From: Ulota crispa
Lineage: Eukaryota > Streptophyta > Bryopsida > Orthotrichales > Orthotrichaceae
NCBI GenBank assembly: GCA_963920765.1
Contig: OY987246.1
Coordinates: 14,070,868-14,134,867 of the forward strand
Direction of reading: 5' to 3'
DNA length: 64,000 bases
The notes under the pieces are model-generated. The model did not search any database and was not told where the DNA came from. It saw nothing but the letters and a program-made list of their open reading frames with translations. The position numbers and the translations under genes were made by a program. Positions 45,821-58,500 of this stretch are shown here, piece after piece. Position 1 is the first letter of the stretch, and each line of letters opens with the position of its first letter.

Positions 45821-48800
45821 ATGTTTAATGAGCGCCATCTCTGGTTTTCAGTAATCGGGGTAACTAAACTCATGAACTTTGACAATTATGGTTCCCGTGT
45901 TCCATGGGCACAAACACCTACTATCAATGCACATCATGGCTTTGGTGGTTATTCCTCAAGAACAACTGGTTCTCCACATAGTCAAGCAGCAATAGAAGCT
46001 GATGTTGTAGATGATGTCAAAGAAGAAAATCACAACACCAAAGTGAACATCAAAAACATGGTTTATAACTATTTTTCAAGGGCAGATGAGATTCATGGAA
46101 TAGTTGGAGATGTGGATGACACACCTGTTGACTTTGAGGACTTGTCAGCGACAGAGGAAGAGCAAAACAACAGCACCCTACTACAGTTGTTGCTAGAAAG
46201 TGCTGCACAACCATTGTACCTTCATTCAACTACTAATTGTTTGCAATTTAACATAATTATTATGTCTTTATGCACTTTGTTTTCAGTAAGTCATAATTGC
46301 CTTGATGAACTTCTAAAATTCTTAAAACACAATGTCTTTCCCGTAGATAACAATTGTCCTAAGAATTCATACAAATAAAAATCAATGCTAATGAAACTAG
46401 GTCTAGCTCATGAACAAATTCACTGTTGTGACTGCAGTAAAACACTATACTGGAGGGACAATAAAAGTTTAAATGAAGGCCCTGATTGTCATAAGTCTTG
46501 GTATGTCCTAGGGTCTCCAACTGTACCTATTAGAGTCCTTAGGTATTTCTCCATTATTAAGAGGCTCCAGAGGCTATTCCGTTGCCCTAAAATTGCTAAA
46601 CACCTTTGCTGGCACAAAAGCGGATATTCCAGAGACCGAAAAATGAGGTCGACTGTCGACAGTGAGCAGTGGCGGTTTATCAATGAGATATATCCATCAT
46701 TTAGTGCGGAAGATAGACACGTCAGGACCGGCTTGTCATTAGATGGTGTCAACCCTTATTGCTTACAGTCTTCGAAACACTCTATATGGCATGTTCTAAC
46801 TGTTATTTACAACCTACCCCCATACTTAGTGACAAAGAGGTTCTTTTTATCCCTCACCATGATTATACCACGCCTTTCATCACCTACAGAGGGCAGCATA
46901 GACGTGTACCTTCAGCCGCTAGTCAATGACTTGAGGAAACTTTGGAATGGAGTTTTGGCAATAGACATGTCTAAGCAAGTAGGACCTAGAAGACACTTCA
47001 AACTTTGTGGAATGCTCATCTGGACCATTAACAATTTCCTAGCCTACACCTTGATTTTAGGGCAAACTGGGAAGGGATATGCTGGCTGTCCGATCTATGG
47101 AAAATATACAATTGCTGAATATTCCAAAGAAGCTAACAAGATGATTTATTTGGGACACCGTAGGTGGTTACCAAGTGATCATAGGTGGAGAAGAGCAGCT
47201 GCTGATTTTGATGGAACTGAAATACATGAAGGAGCTCCTTGTCGGCAATTTGGAGTTGATATTATACAACAAGGTGTGTTGAGGGAGACCTTCTTGATGG
47301 GCGGAGGTTGCCCAAACTTTGAGGAGGACCCTATGAAAATGACGGGCGTGAATTGGATAAGCATCCTCTTCAAGCTTTTGTATTGGTCAGTGAGTAATTC
47401 AATAAGTTTTTATCCTTCTGTAGTTCTTCAAATCCTTTTTTCTTGTGTATTCTAACGTGGGCATATTTGTGGAGGACTATAATTAAAACAACATTCATGA
47501 AAGAATTTGTTAATGTCCCAATAGATATATCAGTGAATGGATGAGTTTGTTTGAGTAAGACGTTAAGTATGAACCCAGTAATTTATCATTGCAATAGGAT
47601 TGTTACTATTTTGGATGACTAAGTGGGCAAAGAACATACAAGCTTGGGCAAGACATGCTGCAGTGAAACATTATAAAATTTTTGACTAAATAATTGCTAG
47701 TTTTTGCATAAGGTAGAGGGTTTTTGAGATTTAGTAAACAATTGAAAGTGAAATGAACAATTCTTGTACTAACATATTCCACAATCCCACTCCTCCACAA
47801 CGATGACATGTACATGCGAATAATATGTGAGTTTTGCCGTTTAACTTGTACCATTTGTAATTAATTAATATCAAACATGGTCCTAGTACTTGAAGAATGC
47901 TAATGAAATCACATTGAAACTATAGTTGAAGTTCATAGTATAGACTTAAAAGTCCTTGGAGTTAACCCTATAACAAAAATTCCCTTGTGCATACTGCTAC
48001 ACTTAATGAATACTATAATTGCATTGGAGGACCGTCATGCACCTTAGACAGAAAGAAATGTTTTGATTGTCTCTCATGTAAACAAATCCGTATGTGTGTC
48101 TCTTTTAATTTGGAAACCAACGGGGAATTTGTGGATCATATTTGATTATTAAATCAAAACCTTTTTCCATTGCCTCGATGGTGACGGACTTCCTAAATTT
48201 GTTATGAACGTGGGATGCATAGAGCCCTTTTGAACAGAATGTACCACAGAATTCTCAGCGCAAAGGGCTGCCCATTATAATGGATGTGGTCTATGTGTTA
48301 GAGAAAGGCTGGCAGAATTTAGGAAGGGAGAGGTGTTGGGGGGGGGGGGTTGGACATTAGATTGGTTTGAAATAGAACATTTAAAACAAATTTTACTAAT
48401 GTTTTTATAAAATCAAACATGTATAGTACCGCCCCGCGCTTGGGTGAAATGATTTACATGTTCAGACACCTAAATTTGTGAAGAAGGAAATGTAGGTGAC
48501 TTGAATGTCCTGTTTTTGTACATTGATGACTAAGTAGTAACGAGGGAGGCTAGGAGGACACTGTACTATTCTGATAATGTATATGGAATACAGTAATTAT
48601 GATTCTTATGTATGGGCTCCCTCTTAATAAACAACTAATGAGTACGCTTGAAATCAGATTATAAAGGAAGGTGTTCTTCACACCGTGATGTCTTCATGGA
48701 AATTGTTGATAACCTTGCTGCTAATTCACTGTTTGAGGTATTTATTTAAATTTGGTGTAGCCTCACAAGAAGCCTCGGAATGCATTGTTGTTAACCGGCT

Positions 48801-50209
48801 TTCAGTATATGCTTACATGGTCATATTTGATATGGTGTAGTTATTACTCATTTCCTCACAGGAAAATTAATCTTGAATTTTGTAGTTGTGATTCAATGTA
48901 AGCACTTCATGTTAATTAGAACATATTGTACCATGTACAAAACTATATCAACTGAATCATACAATTCTCTTTCTTGATGAATGAGTTGGGATTTGATTAT
49001 TGAATAGGCAATGTGTATTTTTAAATTGAAATATTACTTACTCAACATGTTGTATATGACATTGTAAAGTTCCAGTGCTTAAGAGGAAATGGTACATCCT
49101 AGATTACCCGCAGTAGATGAATATGTTCAATCAACCAAGTGTTATGTACATAGAGAAATGCTTGAGTCATGGTATGTAAGTTTTTATTGAGAAACTTCTA
49201 TTTCAAAGTGCAGACCACCTTGCCACAGAGATTGCAGAAGGGAGGAGTATAGAATTTGCAGAAATGCATGGCATATTGATGTCACGGTTTGGTATTATTG
49301 AATGTCACATTCTATAGAAATTGTAAATACAATACTAAAAAGAAGGGTGGCTAGGATCTGTGAATGAAATTAAAGTATTTGAATGGAATAGTTTAAGGAA
49401 TTAGTACCAAGAAGTCATGACTTGATGGTGTAAGAGAACTTTATGTCAATTAACTGTGAGCTTGATGTTGTTCGCAGAGCCTACCAATGCAGCAGACGCT
49501 TGACCCAATGCACTATGAGAAGAACGTCTGTGACAATATAATGAGAACCTTGTTTGGTGAAATAGACAGTGTGAAATCCAAGAAAGATATGCATGTTAGG
49601 AACACTCGGCTACACTTGCACTTGGAACCAAATAGGGAGGACGGGTCATTCTTCATGCCGGATGCACCGTACGTGCTATTGAAGATCCAGCAAGAGGATT
49701 TTTTGAGGACTTTACAAAACTTGAAGTTTCCTTTAGGTTATGCTACCCCTTTTAGCCAAATAATCCAAGACGGTAAGCTCAGAGGTTTGAAAACACACGA
49801 CTATCATATTTTGATGCAACAAGTTTTGCCCTTGTGTGTGAGGAATGTTGGGAATCCTTATGTAATAGGAGCTATTACTAAGATGAGCTGGATTTTTTGA
49901 AAGCTTTGTGAGAAGGCTGTGGACATCGACCAAAATAAATAACTACTACATGAGGTTGCAGAGATGGTATGTTCTCTAGAAATGGAATTGCCACCTTCCA
50001 TCTTCTCAATAATGATGCACTTACCGATTTATTTGATAGAAGAACAATTTATCTGTGAGCTAGTATATTGCCATTGGATGTACCCCTTTGAACGCTTCAT
50101 GAAAGTGTTAAAGGGATATGTTAAAAATAAGGCAAAGTCTGAGGGGAGCATGACGTGTGGATATACAAGGGAAGAATCTATAGGATTCATGAACGAGTAT
50201 CTCTCTTAG
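45821..50209 (+). pseudogene. CACTA transposase tnp2 (TNPD-like) with DUF4218
   Basis: An acidic N-terminus (45821-46378) leads into LDELLKFLKHNVFP, then a TAA stop at 46376, and the frame resumes at 46385. The tnp2 core (46385-about 47320) shows KLGLAHEQIHCC, VLRYFSIIKRLQRLF, HLCWHKSG, the acidic TGLSLDGVNPY, YNLPP, DVYLQPLVNDLRKLW, LIWTINNFLAY and YLGHRRWLPSDHRWRR, all in family order. After about 2 kb of probable intron, 49478-49900 has LPMQQTLDPMHYEKNVCDN, GLKTHDYHILMQQVLP and MSWIF. After a frameshift near 49898 and one stop comes DUF4218 (LPPSIFSIMMHLPIYLIEE; YCHWMYPFERFMKVLK). This is clearly an En/Spm-type transposase; the lesions suggest it is not functional. Confidence 0.9.
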
Positions 50210-51837
50210 TACACACCGACAACAAAGCGAGCTTGGGATGACAAGGAGGAGCCAGTAATGTATAAAGAGAAACTTGATGGAGATAGTTATGAGCAGCCAA
50301 TGAATGATGACTTCTTGAAACTTGTTCATAGATTTGCGCTTGACAATACAAAGCACATGGAAACATACAAGAGGTACATTTTCTAAAACTGGCTTTACCG
50401 TTTTCACATTTACAAAATGAGAAACAATTATGGTACTTTCGGCAGGTTCATATGAGTATGTATGAAAGGTTGCTTCAAGTTTGTCTAATTTAAAGTTGAA
50501 GTCCCAATGCCTTGTGATATGGTATAACAGAATTTAATCAATTAGGTATAGGTAGCCGCTTGATATATGTAAAAACGGAGGAGTACTTACCACATTGATG
50601 GTTTCAAAATAAGAAAATGAAAAAGAATGGGAGGATCATAGGGGACATTATATTCTTCACCTAAGAAAAAAATGACGTTAGAAAGAGTATTTACGATTGC
50701 TTGACAAGCTACATTGTAATTGTACCATCTGCATAGACCATGAAGCCTTGAACTGCCGCTGCTGGAGATGTGGTGGCCATATTAGTAAAAGCATTCAGGT
50801 TCTCTTTGAATGACTTAATACTATTAAGTGATTTTGTTTGTAATTATTGGAGAATGACATAGACAGTGAACTATGCTTGTTAATGCGTATATGTTGAAAG
50901 GAAGGATACTAGTTTCTAGCGTATGTACACAGTGCTCATGTAGACATGCACTAATCGGATTAGTTGGAGTTACTTCTTCCTAGCAATATTAATGAAGTTT
51001 TTATATTATTAAGGTAGTACAGATATTAGTTGAAGACCAATTCATAGTAAGAGAAAAGCATGCAAATTTTAGTTGTACAGCATGTACTTTGAATTTGCCA
51101 CTCAAAAATGAAATGCAATTAACTTACCAAGTGAGAGAGAAATAGGTAATTCACAGTACCTCTATTTTGTAGAGGAAGTCCCATTAAGAGCAGAGATTGC
51201 CGTGTTTAAGATGCTGAAAATATAAACTTTGTTGAGGTTGAGTACTATAGCAATGAGTTTTTTTGGAAAGGAACTAGTTAATTGCCTCTACTAGAGTTAT
51301 AAACCAGGACCCCCTGATCTCATACTTTGATGTGCTTATAGGGAATATGAAATTGTAATGTGGTAGGTCTAGAGAACACTTGTTATTCTTCATGTCCAAA
51401 ATTGGAATGAAGGCGGGAAATTAAAAGTTCGCCCATGGGATTTAGGTTCATGATGTTCCGTTTTACAACTTCCAGGTTTAGCGAGAAGGCAGAACTTGCG
51501 ACTTGTTGTTGGTATGGAAAACAGTGGGCCATGTCCAAGGCAAACTAGCATGATATTATTAGTTTCAGGATTGTTGTTGTAGTGTTGAGGCAATATGTGT
51601 CGTTGGATGACAGATTTCTCTATAGTAACAATAATTGGTTTGAAGGTACAGTCAAAGATGTTATACAATTGTGTGTAAGTGTTGAGGAAACCAGGAGATT
51701 GAGAATGAACTAACCACTTGTGCTCTTCTTTTAGTTCCTCACCCATGGTAAGCATTTGTACTATTCCAAGATTTCTTTGGCTTTGAAGTTGAATTTATTT
51801 AAGGGTTAGTCATTAAAGTTTGTGGCTTTGAAAAAAC
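50210..51837 (+). other. CACTA interior between DUF4218 and DUF4216
   Basis: 50210-50390 still reads in frame after a stop (KRAWDDKEEPVMYKEKL...DDFLKLVHRFALDN), the normal DUF4218 tail. The rest is non-coding and likely intronic. A minus-strand frame at 51755-51390 has no known domain. Confidence 0.5.
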
Positions 51838-52552
51838 TTGCAGGAGGTATGAAGAACACCTTAAGGAATAGGGGGAGGATAGAGACAAGTACCGTAGACA
51901 ATATCGTCGGCAAGGCAAATGTACCATTCTAGCGTATTCTGAAGGTCTCCATCTTCTACCAGATTTTCCGGAGTGGGTTCTTGACGAAGTCAAACATCAG
52001 CAAAACAAAGGTATAATTGTCAAACCAGATGTCATTGACACGGCTCTAGGACCCCTACCTATAGCTGCAGGATGTAAGGCGATGTATGCATATGGAACTC
52101 ACTACCGAGTATTGAGTGTGGAAGTACAGATGAATACAACAGACAGTGGTGTGGCGGCTGTGTTCAGACAAGTCTGTAGAAATGGCCAACGGGACAGACG
52201 TCCGGTGCATGCAAATGTAGAGTATGTAGGTCATCTTGAAGAAATTCTTGACCTTAATTACAGGCGTCATACCCTCTTGGTGTTAGTGTGTGACTTTGTG
52301 AAACCTAATTATGTGGGTGAAAATGCCACCATAAAAAAAGATCGATGGGGCTTCACTATGGCAAACTATGCAAGAAGGACAAGTTCAATTTGTTGTGACA
52401 GTTTTGCCTTTCCCTCGCATATTGAGCAAGTATTTTATTTTGAAGTGGAAGAAGCACCACTATGGAGAATTGTTTTGCAGAAAAAAGTGCAGGGAAAGCA
52501 TGTCCTTCCATCGGGAGAGGAGTCACAACTTGGTTTATTTGAGCACGTATAG
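51838..52552 (+). CDS. CACTA DUF4216-domain segment
   Basis: A lead segment from 51838 (one stop at about 51868) reads DFPEWVLDEVKHQQNKG, the usual PxWFxxW-like entry. From 52082 an open frame of 156 codons carries DUF4216 features: GTHYRVLSVEVQMNTTDSGV, VEYVGHLEEILDLNYRRHT, VLVCDFVKPNY, a WGFTMANYARR block, then FAFPSHIEQVFYFEVEEAPLW. In plant CACTA elements this domain is the C-terminal part of the tnp2 polyprotein. It is likely a downstream exon of the gene at 45821. The C-terminal continuation to about 53153 (Arg/Gly-rich frames) is unclear. Confidence 0.78.
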
Positions 52553-54517
52553 GCTAATGATTCTACACATTTGCAGCCTCAAAGTGAGGTTGTACAGCAC
52601 CCAATGGAGGCAGCCACTACTGGCCGGAACGTGGTCCTGCACGAAGTCCTGATACCATCTTGTGGTAGAATGGGTGGAAGAGCCTAAGGACAAGATACAA
52701 GTGAACGTGGAAGAGGAGCTAGAAGAGGCCGTGCACAAGGGTTGGTAGAAGAACAAGGTCCGCGTGGTGGCAGACACAGTGCAGGTCAGCCTTCTTTCAA
52801 ATTGCTAAATGTATCAGCATTGCTAAGAGTATTGCTGTATTGCTTTAAACAACTACAACTTGCTACTGTTCTATTTCTCATTTATAGCTTTTTATCAGTG
52901 CTTTCATGCAGATGTCCTAAAATTGAGAATAATTTTTGTGATTACAAGTGCAAGCCCCTGTCGTGGTCGTGGCATGGTACGGAGGAGGACTAGAGAGATG
53001 GTAGGAGATGATGCTTTGGTATCAAGGAATGACAATGGTAGTGTTCGCAGCCATGGAACTTCAGCCCCTCTAGCGCGAAGACGTAGTAGGCACCATATGC
53101 ATATACATTTTGGTGATGACATAGTAGCAGAAGAGGACAACAATTTGTTTTGACTGATGAAGTAGCCATTTTGTTCTTAGAAATGAGCGATGAAATATTT
53201 GAATGAAATACGTTATGTCTCAAACTAGTATGAACAGGGTATGCCTGGTTTTAGTAAAGTTATATAAACTGAATGTTTCATTGTTGCAGTGTATCTAATC
53301 CTCAATGTTTTCATGTGCTTGGCCTATTTACCAAGAGGTAGCAAACGACAACCGCATTGACAAGTGTAGGAAATGCACGTGTTGAGAAAAGTAGAATGTT
53401 TTGAAGGAAGTCGTCATTACGAGACGTGGAAGTAAATTATTTCCCATTCATCCATTTGATTAAGTGAACTGAGTAGGATGGCGGCACTAAAAAGAATTTG
53501 GCCTTTCTGTAATTATGAAAGTGCCTTGTACAGTGCTTCATGTTTATTTTAATTCTTTGCCCGCACGCTGTTTTTAGTGGTTCGTGAGACCACATTACAA
53601 GATACTTCCTGGTAATGCTTGAAACTAGCAAGTATTGCAAGAAATTGACACCAACAGTGTCACTGTCAAATTTCTCTCATGTTGGTTAGTTTATTCTCAG
53701 ATTTTGTCAATTGTACTATGTTTTCCTCGTAGTGATACTTAATGGAAAAAAAATTCCACAAATAAATAAAAACTCCAAAAGATATGGTCACTCAAAGTAG
53801 CTAGATTTCACTAGCTCCTTACTTTAGAGCTATAAAAACCTTACCCAAATCAAGAAATAAAAAGTGACGCATCACCAAACTTCTCCCTTGTACTATACAA
53901 GACAAAGAGCACCCATCCCATCCGCTCTCTAAGCCGCTCCCTTCGTTTGCCCAAAGACATTCTTCTCCTAATTGTTGAAAAAATAGATTATTTTCCATAT
54001 TTCATGTAGAATCTAGAGCAAAGGGGGCACATCAAGGAACAACAAGCTAATCAAAAATTTTGATTGAACTAGCAACTCCATTTGGACTTCAGTGGCAAAC
54101 CAAAATTTGAGCTAAAAAAGCCTCTTTTTTATACTTTCACACCTCCAAGCACCCCCTTTGGCCATATTGGGCTCTTTGGTCCTTTAGGGGTTAAATAGTG
54201 AGATGGGTACTCAAAACCGTCATGCCAGTCACCCACAACCATCACTTTGTCATTCATAACTATCACTTATAAACCCATAACCATTTGCTTTTCTACTTAT
54301 GATTCCCTAATGTTGTCAGTCACGTCCCCACGCCCATGGGTGCTCCTACCTTACTTCTTTCTTGTTATGTGTGTGCACAAAATAAGAAAGGAAGTGGCAT
54401 GCACAACAAAACAAACGCCCAATTTTTTTGATCCAAGGATGTTTGTGATATTTCTAAAAAAACAAGAGGATTTATGAAAATATTGCAAACTCTAAGGGTA
54501 TCCATGAAATTTATCCT

Positions 54518-55136
54518 ATAAATAATAGGTAAACAATGACTTTTTAAAAACCCTCAGTTCATATCCATAGATTTGGATTTATGAACTACATCATCAATAT
54601 TTATCAATATAACTTGTAACCAAGAATTGAATATGTCATTAGTAATCAATTACAGATTATAAATTAATGGTTACCACATCATGATAGTTTCCTTAAGTTT
54701 ATAAAGCAAGATTTTAACTACAAAGAATTCTTACATTGTTTTTACGGTACATGCTTTTTTAAATCAATTTGAAGAACCAATTTTAGAACTAGCTAGCAAT
54801 TTTGGTTTATGAGGTGAAAACCACATTCATTCTTTACTAAAAGAGTTCTTTAAAAAAAATCGGAATTTTAGACTATGCAAATGTAAAAAACCAACTGAAC
54901 ACAAGGATCTAATGACATTTGGATGGATGATTATTATTATTTTTTGTAAGCACGACACGAGTTTTCATTTGATAATTGTGCATAAGTAAAAATACATGGT
55001 CTTGAAAAGCTTAAAATATAAATTTGGCATGACCTAAATTAAGGCTATGAACACTATCTAATAATAAAATACTACTCAATTAAAAAAATTGAGTTTTTTT
55101 TGTTGAAATTAGAAACTACGAGGTGAATTTCACTCC
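54518..55136. other. Spacer upstream of HSP70
   Basis: AT-rich; no gene or element recognised. Confidence 0.5.
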
Positions 55137-55144
55137 TATAAATA
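55137..55144 (+). promoter_or_regulatory. Candidate TATA box of HSP70 gene
   Basis: TATAAATA at 55137-55144, about 370 bp before the start codon, implies a long 5' UTR or 5' UTR intron. An ACGT core CACGTG lies at 55154-55159. No clear heat-shock element was found by eye, fitting a constitutive organelle form. Confidence 0.4.
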
Positions 55145-55510
55145 CGAAAAAGACACGTGTCCTGTATAAGAACTTCCACAAAGTTGCAGTTGGAGAACTG
55201 AACGAGATTACGTGACCCCCAAGCATGGTGACCTGCGTCTCGAAGCCTCCAGAAAACGAAGGCGTTCCCAATGACGTTCTCAGCGGCGTTCTCAGCGTTG
55301 TTCCCTTGAGCCACCGCTAAAACCCTAACCCCCTCACATATTGCAGGTTCTCCCCTCGCAATTCCAGCTCTCTTGATCGCCATAGCTGTGTTGCTCTTCC
55401 TGTTCTCTTCTGTTGTCGTCGTCTTTCCCAAGACATCGTGGCACAGAAAATTCGGTTTAGTTTACTGTCGACTACTGAGAAAGTGAGGTTTTCTGGTGTT
55501 GCGCCATACA

Positions 55511-58500
55511 ATGGCGTCTCGTGTGCCATGGCGTCGAGCTGCGTCACTCCTGCAGCGATCGGCGCAAGTCCATGCCATAGCCCCTCCTTCTCTGTCTTCT
55601 TCTTTGCAGGGATCGCCGTTGCTGCACCGCCTCACGGAGCGCTTCACTGGTCGGGCTCTTTACAGCTCCAAGGGTGCGGCAGGTAGCGATGTCATCGGGA
55701 TCGATTTGGGCACTACCAACTCGTGTGTTGCCGTTATGGAAGGAAAGGTGCGTCCGTGATTTTCCCTTACTGTGGAGGTTTCGGGATTATTTTTTGGTCG
55801 TGAATACTTGAGCAGTGAATTTTCATGGATTTCGAGAAATTTTGTTGATTTATTGGATTGGATCCGCCTGCAAGAAAGTCTAAATTGAGGCTCTTTCATT
55901 CAGCAGTTGTGAGTAGATTTTCAGGGACTTCGTTGGTTTCAATGCTCTCTTATTTTTTGATAGTATATGCAATGCTCTTCACCGATTGTAGTCTAGCAAA
56001 AAATTTGCTCAATTTGAATTCTGCTTCTTTTAACAATAAGATCGATCGAGTTGGTCAGATTAAAACCTTCATTCTGTTGAGGGTTAAGTGCTCGAGTTGG
56101 TCAGTTTAAAACCTTCATTTTGTTTAGGGTTAAGTGCTTTCTTTGCAGGGAATTTTTTGATCGTTTTTGTATCGCCCGTGCTTATTACAAACTTGTTGCA
56201 GATGCCACGTGTGATCGAGAAGGTTTCAACGTTCGCTTATTTTTTGACAATAGATGCAGTGCTCTTCACTGATTGTAGTCTAACAAAAAATTCTCAATTT
56301 GAATTCCATCTTTTTTAACAAGAAAAACGACCGAGTTGATCAGTTGAAAACCTTCATTCTGTTTAGGGTTAAGTGCTTTCTTTGCAGGGAATGTTTTGAC
56401 CGTTTTTTGTATCGCCCGTGCTTATTACAAACTTGTTGTTGTAGATGCCGCGCGTGATCGAGAATGCGGAGGGCGCTCGCACGACTCCCTCGGTGGTTGC
56501 CTTTACGCCCAAGGGAGAGAGATTAGTTGGCACGCCAGCTAAGCGGCAGGCTGTTACAAATCCAACGAACACACTGTTCGGCACCAAGCGATTGATTGGA
56601 CGTCCCTTTGATGATCCCCAGACTACAAAAGAGGCTAAAATGGTGCCTTACAAAATCGTCCGCGCTCCCAACGGAGATGCCTGGGTGGAGGCTGGGGGAC
56701 AGAAGTACTCTCCCAGTCAGGTTGGTGCTTTTGTACTTGGCAAGATGAAGGAGACTGCAGAGTCGTATCTGGGTCGTCCTGTGTCCAAGGCGGTTGTCAC
56801 TGTGCCTGCATATTTCAACGATGCCCAAAGACAAGCCACGAAGGATGCAGGGCGTATTGCTGGACTCGATGTGCTCCGAATCATCAATGAGCCCACTGCT
56901 GCTTCGTTGTCTTATGGTATGGACCGCAAGGAAGGCCTGGTCGCCGTGTTCGACTTGGGAGGTGGAACTTTTGATATTTCTATTCTGGAGATCTCTGGCG
57001 GCGTTTTCGAGGTATTGAATCTCACTTGATACCCTTCTCTTTGAGTATTTGAAATTTTTAAGGGAAAATTTCATGGGTACCCCTGAAGTTTGCAATATTT
57101 TCGTAGATACTCCTGCTTTTTCAGAAATATCACAAACACCCTTGGACCAGAAAAATTTAGGTGTTAGTTTTGTTATGCATGTCACTTCCTTCTCCCTTGG
57201 TGCGCACATTTCTTCTTTCTTGTTATGCGTGCGCCCAAAGGAAGAAGGGAAGTGGCATGTACTACAAAAGAAACGCCTAATTTTTTTGGCTCAAGGGTAT
57301 TTGTGATATTTCTGAAAAAGTAGGGGTATGTATGAAAATATTGCAAACTTCAGGGGTATCTATGAAATTTTCCCTTGAATTTTTGTGCAGGTGCCTTAAT
57401 GAATATTGATTTTTCTGGTGTGCTCTTTGGAGTGGAGGTTCAATGTAAGAGTAAAAAAATTGCAATCGTTGGCAGTAACGTGGAATCTCAGCTCTTTTTC
57501 AATGGAATTGTAAATAGCTGGAGTTTTACTAAGTACCTGGTGTTTAGTTACCGGAGGAGATTGCTTCTGCATGCAAGATAGTTGAGCATGAGCTTTTGTT
57601 AGTGCTATATCACGATTCTTCTTTGTTCTAACGTTGAGAACTTGAATAAAAATTGTAGGTGAAGGCAACCAACGGTGACACATTCTTGGGTGGAGAGGAC
57701 TTCGACAATGCTTTACTTCAGCACTTGGTTGATGAATTCAAGAAGGATCAAGGGATCGACCTTTCCTCGGATCGTATGGCACTCCAGCGGCTTAGGGAAT
57801 CAGCTGAGAAGGCAAAAGTGGAGTTGTCATCTACTCCTCAAACTGACATCAATTTGCCCTTCATTACGGCAGATGCATCAGGAGCAAAGCATTTGAATGT
57901 GACTCTCACTCGCTCAAGGTATGAGCAGCTGGTGAATCACCTGGTGGAGCGCACAAAGCAACCATGCAAGGATTGCCTCAAGGATGCAGGAGTCTCTTCT
58001 AAGGAGATCGATGAAGTATTATTGGTTGGTGGAATGACGAGAATGCCTAAGGTTCAGGAGATTGTGGGCAGCATCTTTGGCAAGGATCCAAGCAAGGGTG
58101 TTAACCCCGACGAATGTGTTGCTATGGGAGCTGCTATCCAGGGCGGTGTTTTGCGTGGTGACGTGAAGGACATTCTTCTTTTGGATGTGACTCCTCTCTC
58201 ATTGGGAATTGAGACATTGGGAGGTGTCTTCACCCGTTTGATTACTCGGAACACCACCATCCCAACCAAGAAGAGCCAAGTTTTCTCCACAGCAGCTGAT
58301 GGACAGACGCAGGTTGGAGTAAAGGTTTTGCAGGGAGAGCGTGAGATGGCTGCTGACAACAAGACTTTGGGCCAATTCGACCTTGTTGGCATTCCTCCGT
58401 CTCCTCGTGGTGTACCCCAGATCGAAGTCACATTCGACATCGATGCAAATGGTATTGTGAATGTGTCTGCTCGTGATAAATCTACAGGAAAGGAGCAGGC

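Larger units (their letters stand above)
36171..53617 (+). mobile_element. Layer 4: 17.4-kb CACTA (En/Spm) transposon
   Basis: Starts CACTACCAGGAAACAAG; the right end, read inward, is CATTACCAGGAAGTATC, matching at 11 of the first 12 positions. Inside are tnp2/DUF4218 and DUF4216 coding on the plus strand and a Transposase_24-like gene on the minus strand, the content of an autonomous plant CACTA. Flanks ATA and CTT do not form a 3-bp duplication, so the right boundary could be off or the site mutated. Coding regions are broken, so the copy is probably inactive. Confidence 0.82.
35845..54194. mobile_element. Layer 3: TTAA element split into 35845-36170 and 53618-54194
   Basis: TTAA at 35845-35848 is followed by CCCCTAAGCG; the right end CTTTGGTCCTTTAGGGG is followed by TTAA at 54191-54194. 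Outside both TTAAs lies the interrupted TAAGGTAGG element, so the target duplication is demonstrated by comparison with 30144-30147. Without the CACTA inside, it is about 0.9 kb, the same size as family B at 22.4 kb, but the interior is different. Tips match for only about 8 bp. Confidence 0.87.
35617..54353. mobile_element. Layer 2: TAAGGTAGG element split into 35617-35848 and 54191-54353
   Basis: Tips TAAGGTAGGTGCACCCATAA and CATGGGTGCTCCTACCTTA. The reverse complement of the two halves aligns end to end with the intact copy at 30017-30382, joining at its single TTAA. Confidence 0.9.
35468..54517. mobile_element. Layer 1: foldback MITE split into 35468-35616 and 54354-54517
   Basis: The left piece has the AGAAAATTTCATAGATACCC tip and runs to CTTCCTTCTCCCTTTG, as in the intact copy at 57060. 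The right piece begins CTTCTTTCTTGTTATG and ends GAAATTTATCCTA, matching the remainder of that copy. Together they make one element of about 313 bp with nothing missing but the inserted layers. Confidence 0.87.

Noticed and set aside
55072..55431. 119-codon minus-strand frame upstream of HSP70
   Set aside because: Overlaps the presumed HSP70 promoter and 5' UTR; no domain or splice context.
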